DNA of 64,000 nucleotides from Balneola sp. (GCA_003712055.1 RHLJ01000007.1:1-64000); one strand, 5' to 3'; shown: positions 17,113 to 26,945, counted from the first letter of the stretch. Notes: generated by a model from the sequence alone, not told the origin. A program made the numbers and translations.

Positions 17113-19260
17113 TTAATTCTCCAGAGAATTATTCAGTCGCTCAGCAAAGTTAAAGGTAATTTCAAAAAGACCATCTGAGTTCATAGAGTATTCAGCATCC
17201 AATTGTTGAAGAAGTGATTCGATGATCTTCATCCCAAGACCAGATTTAATTCCATCAAGTCCCATATTGAAACCGGGGCCGTTATCCCTGTAGGTAACAT
17301 GCACATTGTTATCCACTCTTTTAATCTCCAGAAAAATAACACCCGGCTTGGTACTGTCACCAAAAGCATATTTATAGGAATTGGTAGCTAATTCATTAAT
17401 AAGAAGTCCAAGAGGAATAGCTTGGTTCATGTTCAGTGAATGAATGCTAATAGCCAGATCCTGTTTAATGTTTGTATGATTGAGCTGCATATTATTGCTA
17501 ATCTGCCTAAACAATTCGTTGTAATACTCATCCAGCTTTACAGAATTGAAATCTTCTGATTTATAAAGCAATTCATGAACCATAGAGATAGAAATAATTC
17601 TATTCTGTGCCTCTAATAAACTGTTTTTTTCCTTTGCATTTTCTGAACGAAATACCTGAAGTTGAAGTAAGCTTACCACGATAGCGAGGTTATTTTTTAC
17701 CCTATGATGGATTTCTTGAAGTAATGTTTCCTTTTCGTCGAGTGATTTTTGAAGGCGCTTCCTGTTTCTCTCTAGTTCGGTTACATCTGATACGGTTACT
17801 ATGATCTCAGAAATCTTACTGTTCTCATCATAGATGCATCCACCAGTTATGTCAGTTATTACTGAGGTTCCACTACGATCTTTCCTATGAATTCTTTTAT
17901 TAAAAGCTCCATTTTTAACAGCATTTTCAAGCATTTCCATGAATTCCTGTTGCTGATCCATATATACATGGGGCAAAAACTTTCCAATAACTTCTTCCCG
18001 TGTCCAGCCAAATAATTCTTCAGCTGCAGGATTCCAGAAATCGCGTACTACTCCATCAACAGTGATTGAGTAAATAGCAACGGGAGATGCATTTATTAAA
18101 GCTTTGAGCCTGGTATTAGAAATAGATAAAGACTCTTCAGCTTTTACTCTTTTGTCGATATCCGTTGCTATTCCAGTCCAGGCTTCTATTTCATTAAGCT
18201 CATTTTTTTGTGGGACTATCAGTACTTGAAACCATTTATACTCTCCATCCCTTGCCTTAAGTCTATTAATCCCTGAAAGGAATTGTTGTTCTTCCAGTGC
18301 TTTAAACCATTGTTGGTCGGCTTCTCTTATTTCATTAGGGTGAATAAAATTTTTCCAACGCCATTCTTCAAGAGTAGTTCCTTCTTTTCCGAAGTAATCT
18401 AACCCATACCTGTTCATATAATTCAAATAGCCTTCGTGGTTAGCCGTCCAAATTATGCTGGGAAGAGATTCAGTCAAGGTTCGATATTTACGCTCCTTGT
18501 CATAGGTTTCAAGCTCAGTGAGTTTTTGCTGGGTAATATCTCTTGAGTAACCGAAAATCCAATTCCCTTTGCCCTTCTCTCTATGACAAATAATATGTAG
18601 GTATTTCTGGCGATTTCCCTCAAAGTTCAGACATAGTTCAAAGTCTGCGTCTTTTCCAGAATTAGAATTAAGTACATTTTTATATTGCTTAGCGTCTTCT
18701 TCAGAAAGGAGGGTCACTTGTTGAGATATGGAAGGTATTCCATTTTGAGGATCTAGTTCGAATAAGGAAAACATCCCCTCCGACCATATTAATTGCTCAA
18801 TATCCGGATTATACTTAAAACTACCACTCTTAGAAATTCCCTCTGTTCTATTTAATAATTGTTGAGTCTCAAGCAATCTTTCTCTTAGCTCAGTAAGCGG
18901 GGTTACATTAAGAGCAATGGTGAGTATATATGTCTTTTTTCCAATCTTGATCTTTGAATTCTCTACAGAAGCATGAATGTGCGAGCCATCTTTATGAGAA
19001 AAAATCCAGTTACTCCTGTTGTTGTACCCATTTCCAAGGAAGAAGAAAAACTCTTGCCACGCCTCTTTAATGAGACTTGGAGCGAGAAACTTTGTAACTG
19101 ATTTGTTGAGAATATCTTGTTCAGTATAACCCGTAATGTTATAGAACGTGTCATTTACGTAAGCGAACTTAAGCTTTGTATCTATTAAAGCTACTGCGAG
19201 TTTTTTACTACGTATTAAAGGTAAACCTAAGGTATTCTCTATATTAAGCTCTGAAAGCAT
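17113..19260 (-). CDS. Multi-PAS sensor histidine kinase, HisKA_2 type
   Basis: This 715-residue protein has no signal peptide or membrane helix, so it is a soluble sensor. Four PAS modules lie at about residues 15-125, 135-245, 257-375 and 380-495. A HisKA_2 dimerisation domain follows, with LLQEIHHRVKNNLAIVVSLLQLQ-type phospho-acceptor sequence (His518/519). The HATPase_c domain at the end has INELATNSYKYAFG (N box) and YRDNGPGFN and SGLGMKIIESLL (G boxes). No response regulator is adjacent, so it is an orphan; partners in this class are often stand-alone receivers or PhyR-like regulators. The signal is unknown. Confidence 0.88.
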   Translation of the reverse strand: MLSELNIENTLGLPLIRSKKLAVALIDTKLKFAYVNDTFYNITGYTEQDILNKSVTKFLAPSLIKEAWQEFFFFLGNGYNNRSNWIFSHKDGSHIHASVENSKIKIGKKTYILTIALNVTPLTELRERLLETQQLLNRTEGISKSGSFKYNPDIEQLIWSEGMFSLFELDPQNGIPSISQQVTLLSEEDAKQYKNVLNSNSGKDADFELCLNFEGNRQKYLHIICHREKGKGNWIFGYSRDITQQKLTELETYDKERKYRTLTESLPSIIWTANHEGYLNYMNRYGLDYFGKEGTTLEEWRWKNFIHPNEIREADQQWFKALEEQQFLSGINRLKARDGEYKWFQVLIVPQKNELNEIEAWTGIATDIDKRVKAEESLSISNTRLKALINASPVAIYSITVDGVVRDFWNPAAEELFGWTREEVIGKFLPHVYMDQQQEFMEMLENAVKNGAFNKRIHRKDRSGTSVITDITGGCIYDENSKISEIIVTVSDVTELERNRKRLQKSLDEKETLLQEIHHRVKNNLAIVVSLLQLQVFRSENAKEKNSLLEAQNRIISISMVHELLYKSEDFNSVKLDEYYNELFRQISNNMQLNHTNIKQDLAISIHSLNMNQAIPLGLLINELATNSYKYAFGDSTKPGVIFLEIKRVDNNVHVTYRDNGPGFNMGLDGIKSGLGMKIIESLLQQLDAEYSMNSDGLFEITFNFAERLNNSLEN

Positions 19261-19449
19261 TTCCTGAATAAAGACAACATTTACTTGAATAAAAGAAGAT
19301 GTGAAAGAAAAAACTACAAGATAATCACATTAAAAAGTCAAGAGCGAAGGTCTTTGTACTCAAAAGTTTTACAACATACCTTCTTTTTTTTAGCCAGATT
19401 CCCCACTGATAAATGATTATCGGTACAATATTAATTAATAAGGGAACAC

Positions 19450-22400
19450 ATGGTTAAAAAGTCGCTATGTACAATGCTTGTGGTATGCGGGCTACTGTTC
19501 TTGATGCCAGAAGTAGTAGCACAGGAAGAGGAAAAGTCAGACAGCACCAAAATTGAAAAAAAGAATAAGGATCTGCCTATGGATCCTGAGCGGTTGCTGG
19601 AGTTTAATACTACGGAAGGAACGTGGATGTCGGTGGATGTAAGCCCTGATGGTCAAACCATAGCTTTTGATATGATGGGAGATATCTACACTATTCCAAT
19701 CACCGGTGGTAAGGCTACAAAAATTACTGAAGGTATGGCCTTCGATTCTCATCCGAAATACAGCCCGGATGGTGAACATCTGCTGTTTATTTCTGATCGC
19801 AGCGGATCACAAAATGCCTGGTACCTAAACCTGGAAACTATGGAAGAAACCCAGGTTACCAAAGCTAGCAACGAAGAAATGGTGAACGGTGAATGGTCAC
19901 CTGACGGAGATTACATCGTAGTTTCCAGAGGTAGAAGGAATTTTAAATTACATCTACATCATAAAGATGGTGGTCGTGGAGTCAAGATTATTGATTCCCC
20001 AAACAACATAAAAGCAATCGACCCATCTTTCAGTGCAGATGGCCGTTATATCTATTTCTCTCGAAGGTTTAATTCCTGGAACTATAATGCTCAATTCCCA
20101 CAGTATACCGTTGGGATGTATGATCGCGAAACGGGAGAAACCGGAGTATACCTATCGCGACAAGGTTCAGCATTCACTCCTACCATGTCTCCCGATGGAA
20201 AATACATGGTATATGGAACTCGCTTTGAAACAGAAACCGGGTTAATTCTTCGGGATATGGAAACCGGGGAAGAGCGATGGCTGGCTTATCCTGTTCAGCG
20301 AGATGATCAGGAATCACAAGCAAGTCTGGGTGTCCTTCCGGCTATGAGTTTTACCGCTGATAGTGAAAGCCTCATACTTTTTTATGGTGGAAAGCTACAT
20401 AACCTCAATATTGTTGATGGTAGTACAACAGAAATTCCATTTGAGGTTGATGTTAAATTAGAACTTGGGCCACTATTGGCATTCAAATATCCAATTTCGG
20501 ATGATAAAGAAGCCCTAGCTACTCAGATCAGAGACGCTGTTCCATCACCGGATGGTTCTCAGCTTGCGTTTACGGCACTTCAAAAATTATATGTGATGGA
20601 TATGCCGGATGGTACCCCTCAGAGAGTAACCAATTCTGAAATGACAGAAGCACATCCAAGTTGGTCACCTGATGGAAAGTACCTGGTATACGTTACCTGG
20701 GATCAGGAAAATGGTGGAGATGTTTGGAAAGTGGAGCCTAATGCCCGTCGGCCAAGACCACAAAAACTCACTAACCAATCCGATTTCTATATAAACCCAG
20801 CCTGGTCTTACAATAGCGATCGTATTGTATTTGTCAAAGGCAGCAAGTACGATTATGCTACAACCAGCAGCTCATTTGGGATTTTCTCCATACCAGATGA
20901 ACTCGTTTGGGTTTCTACTGATGGTGGTGATATTAATTTTATTGATAACCGGAGTGGGAGGGGCAATCCTCATTTTGTTAAAAGTAATGACCGAATCTAT
21001 TTAACTGATAATGATGGGCAGCTTGTTTCCATACGTTGGGATGGAACTGACCAAAAAGAGCACATTCGGATTACAGGTATTTCTACCTACGGTACTACCG
21101 ATCCGGTTTCTCCAAGTGAAGCAAGTGTATTATATATGGCTCCGGAAGGGGATCAGGCGCTCGCTCAAATAAACAATGAAATATATACTGCAACCGTACC
21201 TCAAACCGGGAAAACAATTACGATCTCGTTAGCGAACCCAAGTGGAGCTTTATTTCCGGCTAAAAAACTCACTGTTATAGGTGGTGAGTTTCCAAGATGG
21301 TCTGGTGACTCAGATAAAATACACTGGTCACTTGGTAAAGGGCACTTCGTATATAGTCTCAGTGATGCAGAGGCTTTTGCTGATAGTTTAGAAGCGGCAA
21401 AGAAAGCTAAAGAGGAGGCCGAGAAAGAAGAAGCAGAATCTGATGAAGAAGGCCATGAAGAGGAAGAAGGAGAGGATCATGATGAAGATGAAGACCAAGA
21501 AGATGAGAAAGAAGAGGACAAAGGTCCCAAAGAATATCAGGCCGAAGAATACCGAATAGAGGTTACATATGAGCGCGATATTCCGGAAGGAAGCATTCTT
21601 CTTCAAAACGCTCGAATCATTACCATGAATGGAGATGAGATTATTGAACGAGGGGATATCCTGGTTGAAAATAATCGAATCAAAGCTGTTGGAAGGGCTG
21701 GAAGTATTACCGCTCCATCCGGCGCTGAAACCTTAGACCTTTCTGGTAAAACGGTAGTTCCTGGATTTGTTGATACCCATGCTCACCTCCGTTCAACAAG
21801 AGGTGTTCACAAAACACAAGAATGGAGTTATGCTGCGAATTTAGCTTATGGTGTAACTACTACCCGCGACCCTCAAACTGGTACCACCGATGTGTTGAGC
21901 TATGGTGATATGGTAGATGCAGGTCTAATGGTTGGGCCTCGTATTTACTCAACGGGTCCAGGTGTTGGTTTCTGGGGCTATAAGCTGAAGAGTCTTGAGC
22001 ATACCAAAGAAGTGCTACGCCAATACAGTGAGTATTTTGATACCAAAACCATCAAGATGTACAGAGTAGGTAACCGTACGCACCGTCAATGGATTATCAT
22101 GGCTTCGAAAGAACAAAAACTGATGCCTACTACTGAGGGAAGTTTGAATATCCGTCTAAATTATACTCAATTGATTGATGGGTATCCGGGGCATGAGCAC
22201 AATATCCCGATCTTCCCGATTTACAAAGATCTTGTAAAATCAGTAGCAGATGCTAAGATGGCAGTAACTCAAACTCAATTAGTGAACTATGGTAGTCCAT
22301 GGGCTGAAAACTATTTTTATGCTACAGAAGATGCCTATAATGATGAAAAACTAGCCAGCTTTGTCCCTAATGACGTACTTTCCGGAAGCACCCGACGAAG

Positions 22401-22860
22401 AGGATTCTGGGGGATGGATGAAGAGTACAGTTTCGACCGTCATGCAATTAAGGGCAAGCAAATTGTAGATGCCGGTGGTATAATCGGAGTAGGCAGTCAT
22501 GGTCAGCTCCAAGGGCTTGGATATCATTGGGAACTTTGGGCAGTTGGAGCAGGAGGAGATGAAGGACTTACTCCTCACCAATCGCTTAAAGTGGCTACTC
22601 TTTTAGGCGCCGAAGCTATCGGACTCGATGAGGATCTCGGCTCTATTGAAGTAGGAAAACTTGCTGATTTGGTTATTCTGGAACGCAACCCACTGGAGAA
22701 CCTGAGAAATACAAACACAGTAAGTCATGTGATGATGAATGGGCGTTTATATGAAGCAGATACGTTAAATGAAATCTATCCCCTGCAAAAACCATTCGGA
22801 ACTAAGATTTGGAAACAAAGTGTTCCTAATGCTTCAGCATTACCAGGAGTGGATAAATAG
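19450..22860 (+). CDS. Exported PD40 beta-propeller/amidohydrolase fusion
   Basis: This 1136-residue protein has a Sec signal peptide (cleavage near VVA-QE). A TolB/PD40 propeller covers ~50-630 (repeats such as SVDVSPDGQTIAF, HPKYSPDGEHLLFISDRSG, HPSWSPDGKYLVYVTW). A strongly acidic Glu/Asp linker (~648-695) leads to an amidohydrolase barrel (~700-1110). Metal-site features are FVDTHAHLRS (HxH), TIKMY (candidate carboxylated Lys) and GYPGHEHNI. The usual barrel-end Asp (GTD/GSD) is read as GVGSHGQ. LGSIEVGKLADLVIL closes the family signature. A periplasmic or surface hydrolase of cyclic amides or peptides is likely; the substrate is unknown. A terminator follows within 22 bases. Confidence 0.87.
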   Translation: MVKKSLCTMLVVCGLLFLMPEVVAQEEEKSDSTKIEKKNKDLPMDPERLLEFNTTEGTWMSVDVSPDGQTIAFDMMGDIYTIPITGGKATKITEGMAFDSHPKYSPDGEHLLFISDRSGSQNAWYLNLETMEETQVTKASNEEMVNGEWSPDGDYIVVSRGRRNFKLHLHHKDGGRGVKIIDSPNNIKAIDPSFSADGRYIYFSRRFNSWNYNAQFPQYTVGMYDRETGETGVYLSRQGSAFTPTMSPDGKYMVYGTRFETETGLILRDMETGEERWLAYPVQRDDQESQASLGVLPAMSFTADSESLILFYGGKLHNLNIVDGSTTEIPFEVDVKLELGPLLAFKYPISDDKEALATQIRDAVPSPDGSQLAFTALQKLYVMDMPDGTPQRVTNSEMTEAHPSWSPDGKYLVYVTWDQENGGDVWKVEPNARRPRPQKLTNQSDFYINPAWSYNSDRIVFVKGSKYDYATTSSSFGIFSIPDELVWVSTDGGDINFIDNRSGRGNPHFVKSNDRIYLTDNDGQLVSIRWDGTDQKEHIRITGISTYGTTDPVSPSEASVLYMAPEGDQALAQINNEIYTATVPQTGKTITISLANPSGALFPAKKLTVIGGEFPRWSGDSDKIHWSLGKGHFVYSLSDAEAFADSLEAAKKAKEEAEKEEAESDEEGHEEEEGEDHDEDEDQEDEKEEDKGPKEYQAEEYRIEVTYERDIPEGSILLQNARIITMNGDEIIERGDILVENNRIKAVGRAGSITAPSGAETLDLSGKTVVPGFVDTHAHLRSTRGVHKTQEWSYAANLAYGVTTTRDPQTGTTDVLSYGDMVDAGLMVGPRIYSTGPGVGFWGYKLKSLEHTKEVLRQYSEYFDTKTIKMYRVGNRTHRQWIIMASKEQKLMPTTEGSLNIRLNYTQLIDGYPGHEHNIPIFPIYKDLVKSVADAKMAVTQTQLVNYGSPWAENYFYATEDAYNDEKLASFVPNDVLSGSTRRRGFWGMDEEYSFDRHAIKGKQIVDAGGIIGVGSHGQLQGLGYHWELWAVGAGGDEGLTPHQSLKVATLLGAEAIGLDEDLGSIEVGKLADLVILERNPLENLRNTNTVSHVMMNGRLYEADTLNEIYPLQKPFGTKIWKQSVPNASALPGVDK

Positions 22861-22881
22861 AATACTTTTAAAGTATTGGTT

Positions 22882-22924
22882 AAGAAGCGTATCCGATTAT
22901 TTCGGGTACGCTTCTTTGTTTTTT
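22882..22924 (+). terminator. Rho-independent terminator after the PD40-amidohydrolase
   Basis: A perfect 10-bp stem AAGAAGCGTA (22882-22891) / TACGCTTCTT (22907-22916) with a 15-base loop is followed by TGTTTTTTAT. It lies just after the stop codon at 22860. Confidence 0.9.
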
Positions 22925-22930
22925 ATAGCA

Positions 22931-23004
22931 GTCATCCTGAGGCTACTGCCGAAGGATCTTATTGGGTATCCGACTAGATCCTTCGCAGGTATGCTCAGGA
23001 TGAC
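22931..23004. repeat. Dispersed hairpin repeat, copy 2
   Basis: This is a 74-bp palindrome with a perfect outer 11-bp arm (GTCATCCTGAG / CTCAGGATGAC) and a perfect inner 9-bp arm (CGAAGGATC / GATCCTTCG). The centre GGGTATCCG is shared with copy 4. It lies between two convergent genes, beyond the terminator at 22882. Confidence 0.9.
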
Positions 23005-23028
23005 GTATGGTTTTTTCTGTGCACTTAT

Positions 23029-23061
23029 AAAAAAAGCACATCGTTTCAGGATGTGCTTTTT
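23029..23061. terminator. Bidirectional terminator between convergent genes
   Basis: The stem AAAAAGCACA (23031-23040) pairs with TGTGCTTTTT (23052-23061) around an 11-base loop, with A/T runs on both sides, so it can work on either strand. It lies about 50 bases after the stop of the minus-strand permease gene (stop at 23112) and is probably the end of the ABC operon transcript. Confidence 0.82.
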
Positions 23062-23078
23062 GTTCAACTCTATCCACT

Positions 23079-23098
23079 ATCCCGGCTGCTGCCGGGAT
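23079..23098. other. GC-rich hairpin
   Basis: A perfect 8-bp stem (ATCCCGGC / GCCGGGAT) with a TGCT loop has no T tract. It sits 14 bases from the stop of the minus-strand permease gene, and may stabilise that transcript's 3' end or be a remnant of a dispersed palindrome. Confidence 0.6.
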
Positions 23099-23111
23099 TG
23101 AGAATTAATTT

Positions 23112-24578
23112 TTATCTCATGTCATATCTCAAAAAGGCGAAGAAGCTTCCTCCAAAAGTCATCATGATAAATAAGATGAGAAGCCCGAAGTCCAGGATAC
23201 TATTCTGAAATCCCACTCCTGCAGTAACAGTTGGAGGGGTATACTGTGGCATTTCACTCATGTCAAGGCCCTGGTCGTTTCTTCCGAAATCAATTTTAAG
23301 CCCGGAATTAGAATCAAATTCAATTCTCATTCCCCCATGCTCCCCGCCTTCGGCCTGCTTTTTCTCCACAAATTCAGTGAAGTCATCTTTATAGAGACGC
23401 ATACTTTCTTCGTACCTGGTTTTAAGACCTATATCAGTGGTAGCCAGATTCATGGCTGCTAGTCTAAATGAGGAAACTGGAGATACTCTTGAAAGATTGA
23501 AAGCTAGCAACTGCTGTCCTTCCTTCTTGTTTTGAGCTTCTTCCATCAGTTTTCTGTTATTATCAACTATATCTGACTGTACCAATTTTCTCGAAGCGTC
23601 ATCTTCTTCCAGCCATTCCCATTCCTTTTCATCACGGTAAGCTTGTCGTTCATTTTCGTCCATGCCTTCCATTTCCTGGGATCGGTTTTGCCAAACTTCA
23701 GATAATTCCGAAGAGTACTGTTCCCATCTCGCCCTTTGAAAAGCTTCTTGTTTAGCTTCTAACTGGGCTACCGATTCTACGGGCGTGATTTGTCCGGCTG
23801 TCATAACTCCAATTCTAGGTAGGATGAGCACTCCACTAATCCAGATCACTAATAGAAGTAGGAATGAGAGAGAGGATTTTCTTGTGATCGAAGAGATCAA
23901 TAAGCCAATACCGATGAAAAAAGTAATGTACAATATGGATAAGGCTATCAGGCTGATAATGCTTTGCCACTCTGATCCAGTAACCGGGACACCCATGGTA
24001 ATAACAAGCAGTAGTCCTAAAAGAATGGGTACGAGTAGCGGAACAATAAGTCCTAGCCATGTACCCGTGAATTTCGCTATAAGATATTGAACACGAGAAA
24101 CAGAGTTGGCAAAAGCTAGTTTTAAAGTTCCGTTTTCTCTTTCACCATTTATCGCATCATAGGTGAAAAGTATGGCAAATAAAGAGAGTATTACCTGAAC
24201 GATAAAAGCAAAGTCGATAAATCTGAATATCGCAAACAGAGTTTCATCCGAATACGGACTTCGTGTAAGTTTAACATCGTTAAAGTTTGAGATACCTGAT
24301 AACCTGCCAACATCGAAATGTAATCCTGAAACAAATATCTGCATCGGAGTAGGGGCTCGATGGGCAATGTTTCTTACCGACATCCAATTGCTAGCCTGGG
24401 TAATATCCTGCTGAGCAATCTGCTGATTGGTTTCATATTGCTTAACTGAGTTTTTATACTCATTTATGCCGATAAAAATGCTGATTAGTATCAGGATTGA
24501 GCAAACCAGAAAAGTGGAAAAGAACTTCGGGCTCAACAAAATGTGCTTAAGCTCTTTTTGTATTAATAGTGATAGCAT
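23112..24578 (-). CDS. ABC-2 type transporter permease (DUF3526/NosY-like), second paralogue
   Basis: This is a 488-residue permease. Its first helix (~20-40) is followed by an extracytoplasmic loop of ~85 residues, then about five helices between ~125 and 260 with the conserved TYDAINGERENGTLKL motif. A long, charged external domain (~265-455, including coiled-coil-like EEAQNKKEGQQLLAFNLSRVSPVSSF) and a last helix ending AFLRYDMR complete it. It is a paralogue of the gene at 24692, sharing the NSILDFGLL..GGSFFAFLRYD ending. It would form the membrane half of an exporter with the ATPase at 26125. A hairpin repeat separates it from the first permease. Confidence 0.85.
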   Translation of the reverse strand: MLSLLIQKELKHILLSPKFFSTFLVCSILILISIFIGINEYKNSVKQYETNQQIAQQDITQASNWMSVRNIAHRAPTPMQIFVSGLHFDVGRLSGISNFNDVKLTRSPYSDETLFAIFRFIDFAFIVQVILSLFAILFTYDAINGERENGTLKLAFANSVSRVQYLIAKFTGTWLGLIVPLLVPILLGLLLVITMGVPVTGSEWQSIISLIALSILYITFFIGIGLLISSITRKSSLSFLLLLVIWISGVLILPRIGVMTAGQITPVESVAQLEAKQEAFQRARWEQYSSELSEVWQNRSQEMEGMDENERQAYRDEKEWEWLEEDDASRKLVQSDIVDNNRKLMEEAQNKKEGQQLLAFNLSRVSPVSSFRLAAMNLATTDIGLKTRYEESMRLYKDDFTEFVEKKQAEGGEHGGMRIEFDSNSGLKIDFGRNDQGLDMSEMPQYTPPTVTAGVGFQNSILDFGLLILFIMMTFGGSFFAFLRYDMR

Positions 24579-24609
24579 TGTTCTTTAGTTAAAATGTGAT
24601 TGTTTTAAA

Positions 24610-24681
24610 GTCATTCTGAGGATACTTCCGAAGAATCTTTCCGGATATCCATTTAGATTCTTCGCTTCAGCTCAGAATGAC
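24610..24681. repeat. Dispersed hairpin repeat, copy 3
   Basis: This 72-bp palindrome has perfect arms GTCATTCTGAG / CTCAGAATGAC and CGAAGAATC / GATTCTTCG. Both arms differ from copy 2, yet each change is matched by its partner base, so the stems are preserved. It lies in the 113-base spacer between the two permease genes, inside the operon. Confidence 0.9.
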
Positions 24682-24691
24682 TGGTAGAATT

Positions 24692-26104
24692 TTATCTGAG
24701 GTCATATCTCAAAAAGGCGGCAAAGGCACCTCCGAAAAAGAGAATGTTAAACAGTAGCAATAACCCAAAGTCCAGTATGCTGTTACCAGCGGCTTCAGCT
24801 ACGGTAGCCTTGTTAAATTCAAATTGAGGCATCTCGTTTGGGTCAAGGCGTTCCGGTTCTTCCTGATCGTCATCGGTAGTCACCATTATCATTCGAAATC
24901 CGCCCTGATTTTGTCCCGTCTTTTCCCTCATAAAGTTCCCGTATACATTTTGATACTCATTGGCTGATTCCATGAATCGGTTTTGTAATCCGAGGGAGGT
25001 TCCAGCCAGTTCTGTAGATGTAAGGGTAAACACTGAAGTAGGAGAGACCCTGGAAAGGTTCAATGCAAGAGCTTCTTGTTCTTTCCTTTTGTTCACAAAT
25101 TCTTCATTCAGTCGTTCGTTAAAAGCATCGATCTTTTTTTGTCGCTCGGCAGCAAGTTCTCCCATATATGCGCTGAATTGAGTCATCATATCCTGAGGTT
25201 CTGTTCCTTCAGGTGCAGTAAATTCAGCCATTTTAGGTCGGTCTTCTTCGAATAATTGAACCCGGTAGTTGTTTTTCTGAGAAGTGATGTCATCCACATT
25301 AGGGACTTCAACCATACGCCCGGAAATAAGAACAGAGGCTCGCGGAACAATCAGTACAGCAAAAATCCAGACTACCAATCCTATTAGAAAAGAGTTGGAA
25401 GGCTTAGAGGTAATCGCTGAAATGCCCATAGCCAATGCAAGAAATAATCCGAAATATGCTAATCCGGATAGTAGGATTAATCCCAGGCGGGTCCATTCAT
25501 CACTTGAGAGTTGAATGCCAAGAAGTGGAAGTAACGCACACCCAATAAGTAAAGGGATCATCAAGGCCAGACTTAACCCTACAAATGATCCGGCGAGCTT
25601 ACCGCCTATAAATGAAGCTCTTGAAATGGGGTTAGCGAAACACAGTTTGAGGGTCCCACTTACTTTTTCTCCATTTATAGCATCATAGGCAAAGATGATG
25701 GCAAACAAGGAAAGGACGATTCCAAAGATAAACTCCAGGTCCATAAATCGGAAGATGGCGAAAATGGGTTCATCGCCAAAGCGAGTGTTTTCAGCTCTTA
25801 ATTCACCGCGGCCTCTCATAGAAATATTGCGGCCTATATCATTGGAAATACCGTTTACCAATGCCATTAATGGTTGTGGGGGAAGCATGATCGAATGTTC
25901 AACCATTATCCATTCGGTATTGGACGCAATTTGATTTCTGTTTTCCTGAACCGCTGCTTCGTATTGCTCCTGGCTGGCCAGGTAATTTTGTGCTCCCATA
26001 AAAAAGGCGAGAATGATGAGCACCGAACATACAGCAAAGCTAACCGTGAAACGGCTGCTTTGGATGATCTCCTTAAGTTCTTTTGTAAATATTAGCTTGA
26101 ACAT
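24692..26104 (-). CDS. ABC-2 type transporter permease (DUF3526/NosY-like), first paralogue
   Basis: This 470-residue permease has the same plan as its neighbour. An N-terminal helix after KELKEIIQSSRF is followed by an external loop with paired GISNDIGRNISMRGRG, then a helix group with FAYDAINGEKVSGTLKLCFANPISR. A second external domain (~265-440) with ALNLSRVSPTSVFTLTSTELAGTSLG and a final helix ending AFLRYDLR follow. The ATPase gene ends 20 bases upstream, so the two are translated from one mRNA. The two permeases probably form a heterodimer; the exported substrate is unknown. Confidence 0.87.
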   Translation of the reverse strand: MFKLIFTKELKEIIQSSRFTVSFAVCSVLIILAFFMGAQNYLASQEQYEAAVQENRNQIASNTEWIMVEHSIMLPPQPLMALVNGISNDIGRNISMRGRGELRAENTRFGDEPIFAIFRFMDLEFIFGIVLSLFAIIFAYDAINGEKVSGTLKLCFANPISRASFIGGKLAGSFVGLSLALMIPLLIGCALLPLLGIQLSSDEWTRLGLILLSGLAYFGLFLALAMGISAITSKPSNSFLIGLVVWIFAVLIVPRASVLISGRMVEVPNVDDITSQKNNYRVQLFEEDRPKMAEFTAPEGTEPQDMMTQFSAYMGELAAERQKKIDAFNERLNEEFVNKRKEQEALALNLSRVSPTSVFTLTSTELAGTSLGLQNRFMESANEYQNVYGNFMREKTGQNQGGFRMIMVTTDDDQEEPERLDPNEMPQFEFNKATVAEAAGNSILDFGLLLLFNILFFGGAFAAFLRYDLR

Positions 26105-26124
26105 GGTATTGATGATTTTCAGTT

Positions 26125-26910
26125 TCAGTTGAGATCGTTTACTAAAGTCCCGGCTGATTCCATTTCATCCATATAGCCAGCCATATATTCCACGTACATT
26201 TCTTCAAGGTTTACCCCTCGAAGCTCTGCGTTGGTTCTCTGAGTAACCAGTACACCATTATTGAGAATGCCAACATGATCAGAGATTTCTTTTGCTCTAA
26301 AGATGTCATGCGTACTCATTAGAATTGCTTTTCCTTCGTCACGTAATTCTCCAAGTAATCGGGTGAATTCCTTTCCGGCTTTAGGGTCCAGTCCAGAGGT
26401 AGGCTCATCAAGAAGGATCGCTGGAGCATCTTTAAGAATGGCGATGGCAATGCCGCACTTCTGTCGCATTCCCTTTGAAAAGTCTTTTAACTTCTTATCA
26501 AACGCATTCTTCTGAAGCCCCACACGGATAAGTGCTGCCTCATAGTCTTTGCGTTTATAATGACTTTTCCCCCCCAGTCGAACGAAGAAATCTACATTCT
26601 GGATGGCAGTGAAATTCGGATACAACTGAACATTCTCAGAAACGAAAGCCACATTCTTTTTTGCTTCAATAGGATCTTCATTTGCATCAATGCTATTGAT
26701 GAACGCATTCCCACTTGAAGGTTGAATAAAGTCGAGAAAGATATTGATTGTAGTAGTTTTGCCTGCTCCGTTCCCTCCCAGCATAGCGTAAATCTCACAA
26801 GGCATTACTTTTAACTGAAGATTGTCCAGAGCTTTTACTCCGTCTTCATACACTTTTGTTAGGTTTTGAGCCTCCAATAAAGGGGCTTGAGCTATGATTT
26901 CATTTTGCAT
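26125..26910 (-). CDS. ABC transporter ATP-binding protein
   Basis: This 261-residue ATPase carries Walker A (GGNGAGKTTT), a Q-loop region (VSENVQLYPNFTAIQNVDF), an ABC signature variant (FSKGMRQKCGIAIAIL), Walker B (AILLDEPTSGLDP) and the switch His (STHDIFRA). It belongs to the COG1131 group that drives ABC-2 exporters. The signature reads FSKGM rather than LSGGQ, which is common in this group. It is the energy subunit for the two permeases downstream. A hairpin repeat lies between it and the upstream membrane-protein gene. Confidence 0.92.
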   Translation of the reverse strand: MQNEIIAQAPLLEAQNLTKVYEDGVKALDNLQLKVMPCEIYAMLGGNGAGKTTTINIFLDFIQPSSGNAFINSIDANEDPIEAKKNVAFVSENVQLYPNFTAIQNVDFFVRLGGKSHYKRKDYEAALIRVGLQKNAFDKKLKDFSKGMRQKCGIAIAILKDAPAILLDEPTSGLDPKAGKEFTRLLGELRDEGKAILMSTHDIFRAKEISDHVGILNNGVLVTQRTNAELRGVNLEEMYVEYMAGYMDEMESAGTLVNDLN

Positions 26911-26945
26911 GTTCTTGTTGTTTAGTTTTTAAATTTTTTTAGAAA

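Noticed and set aside
21388-21606. Minus-strand Phe-rich frame
   Set aside because: It is the antisense of the GAA/GAG/GAT-rich acidic linker, which reads as TTC/CTC and gives an artificial hydrophobic protein.
22769-23101. Plus-strand frame over the end of the amidohydrolase and the following terminator and repeat
   Set aside because: It runs through a terminator and a palindromic repeat and covers the 3' end of a clear gene in another frame.
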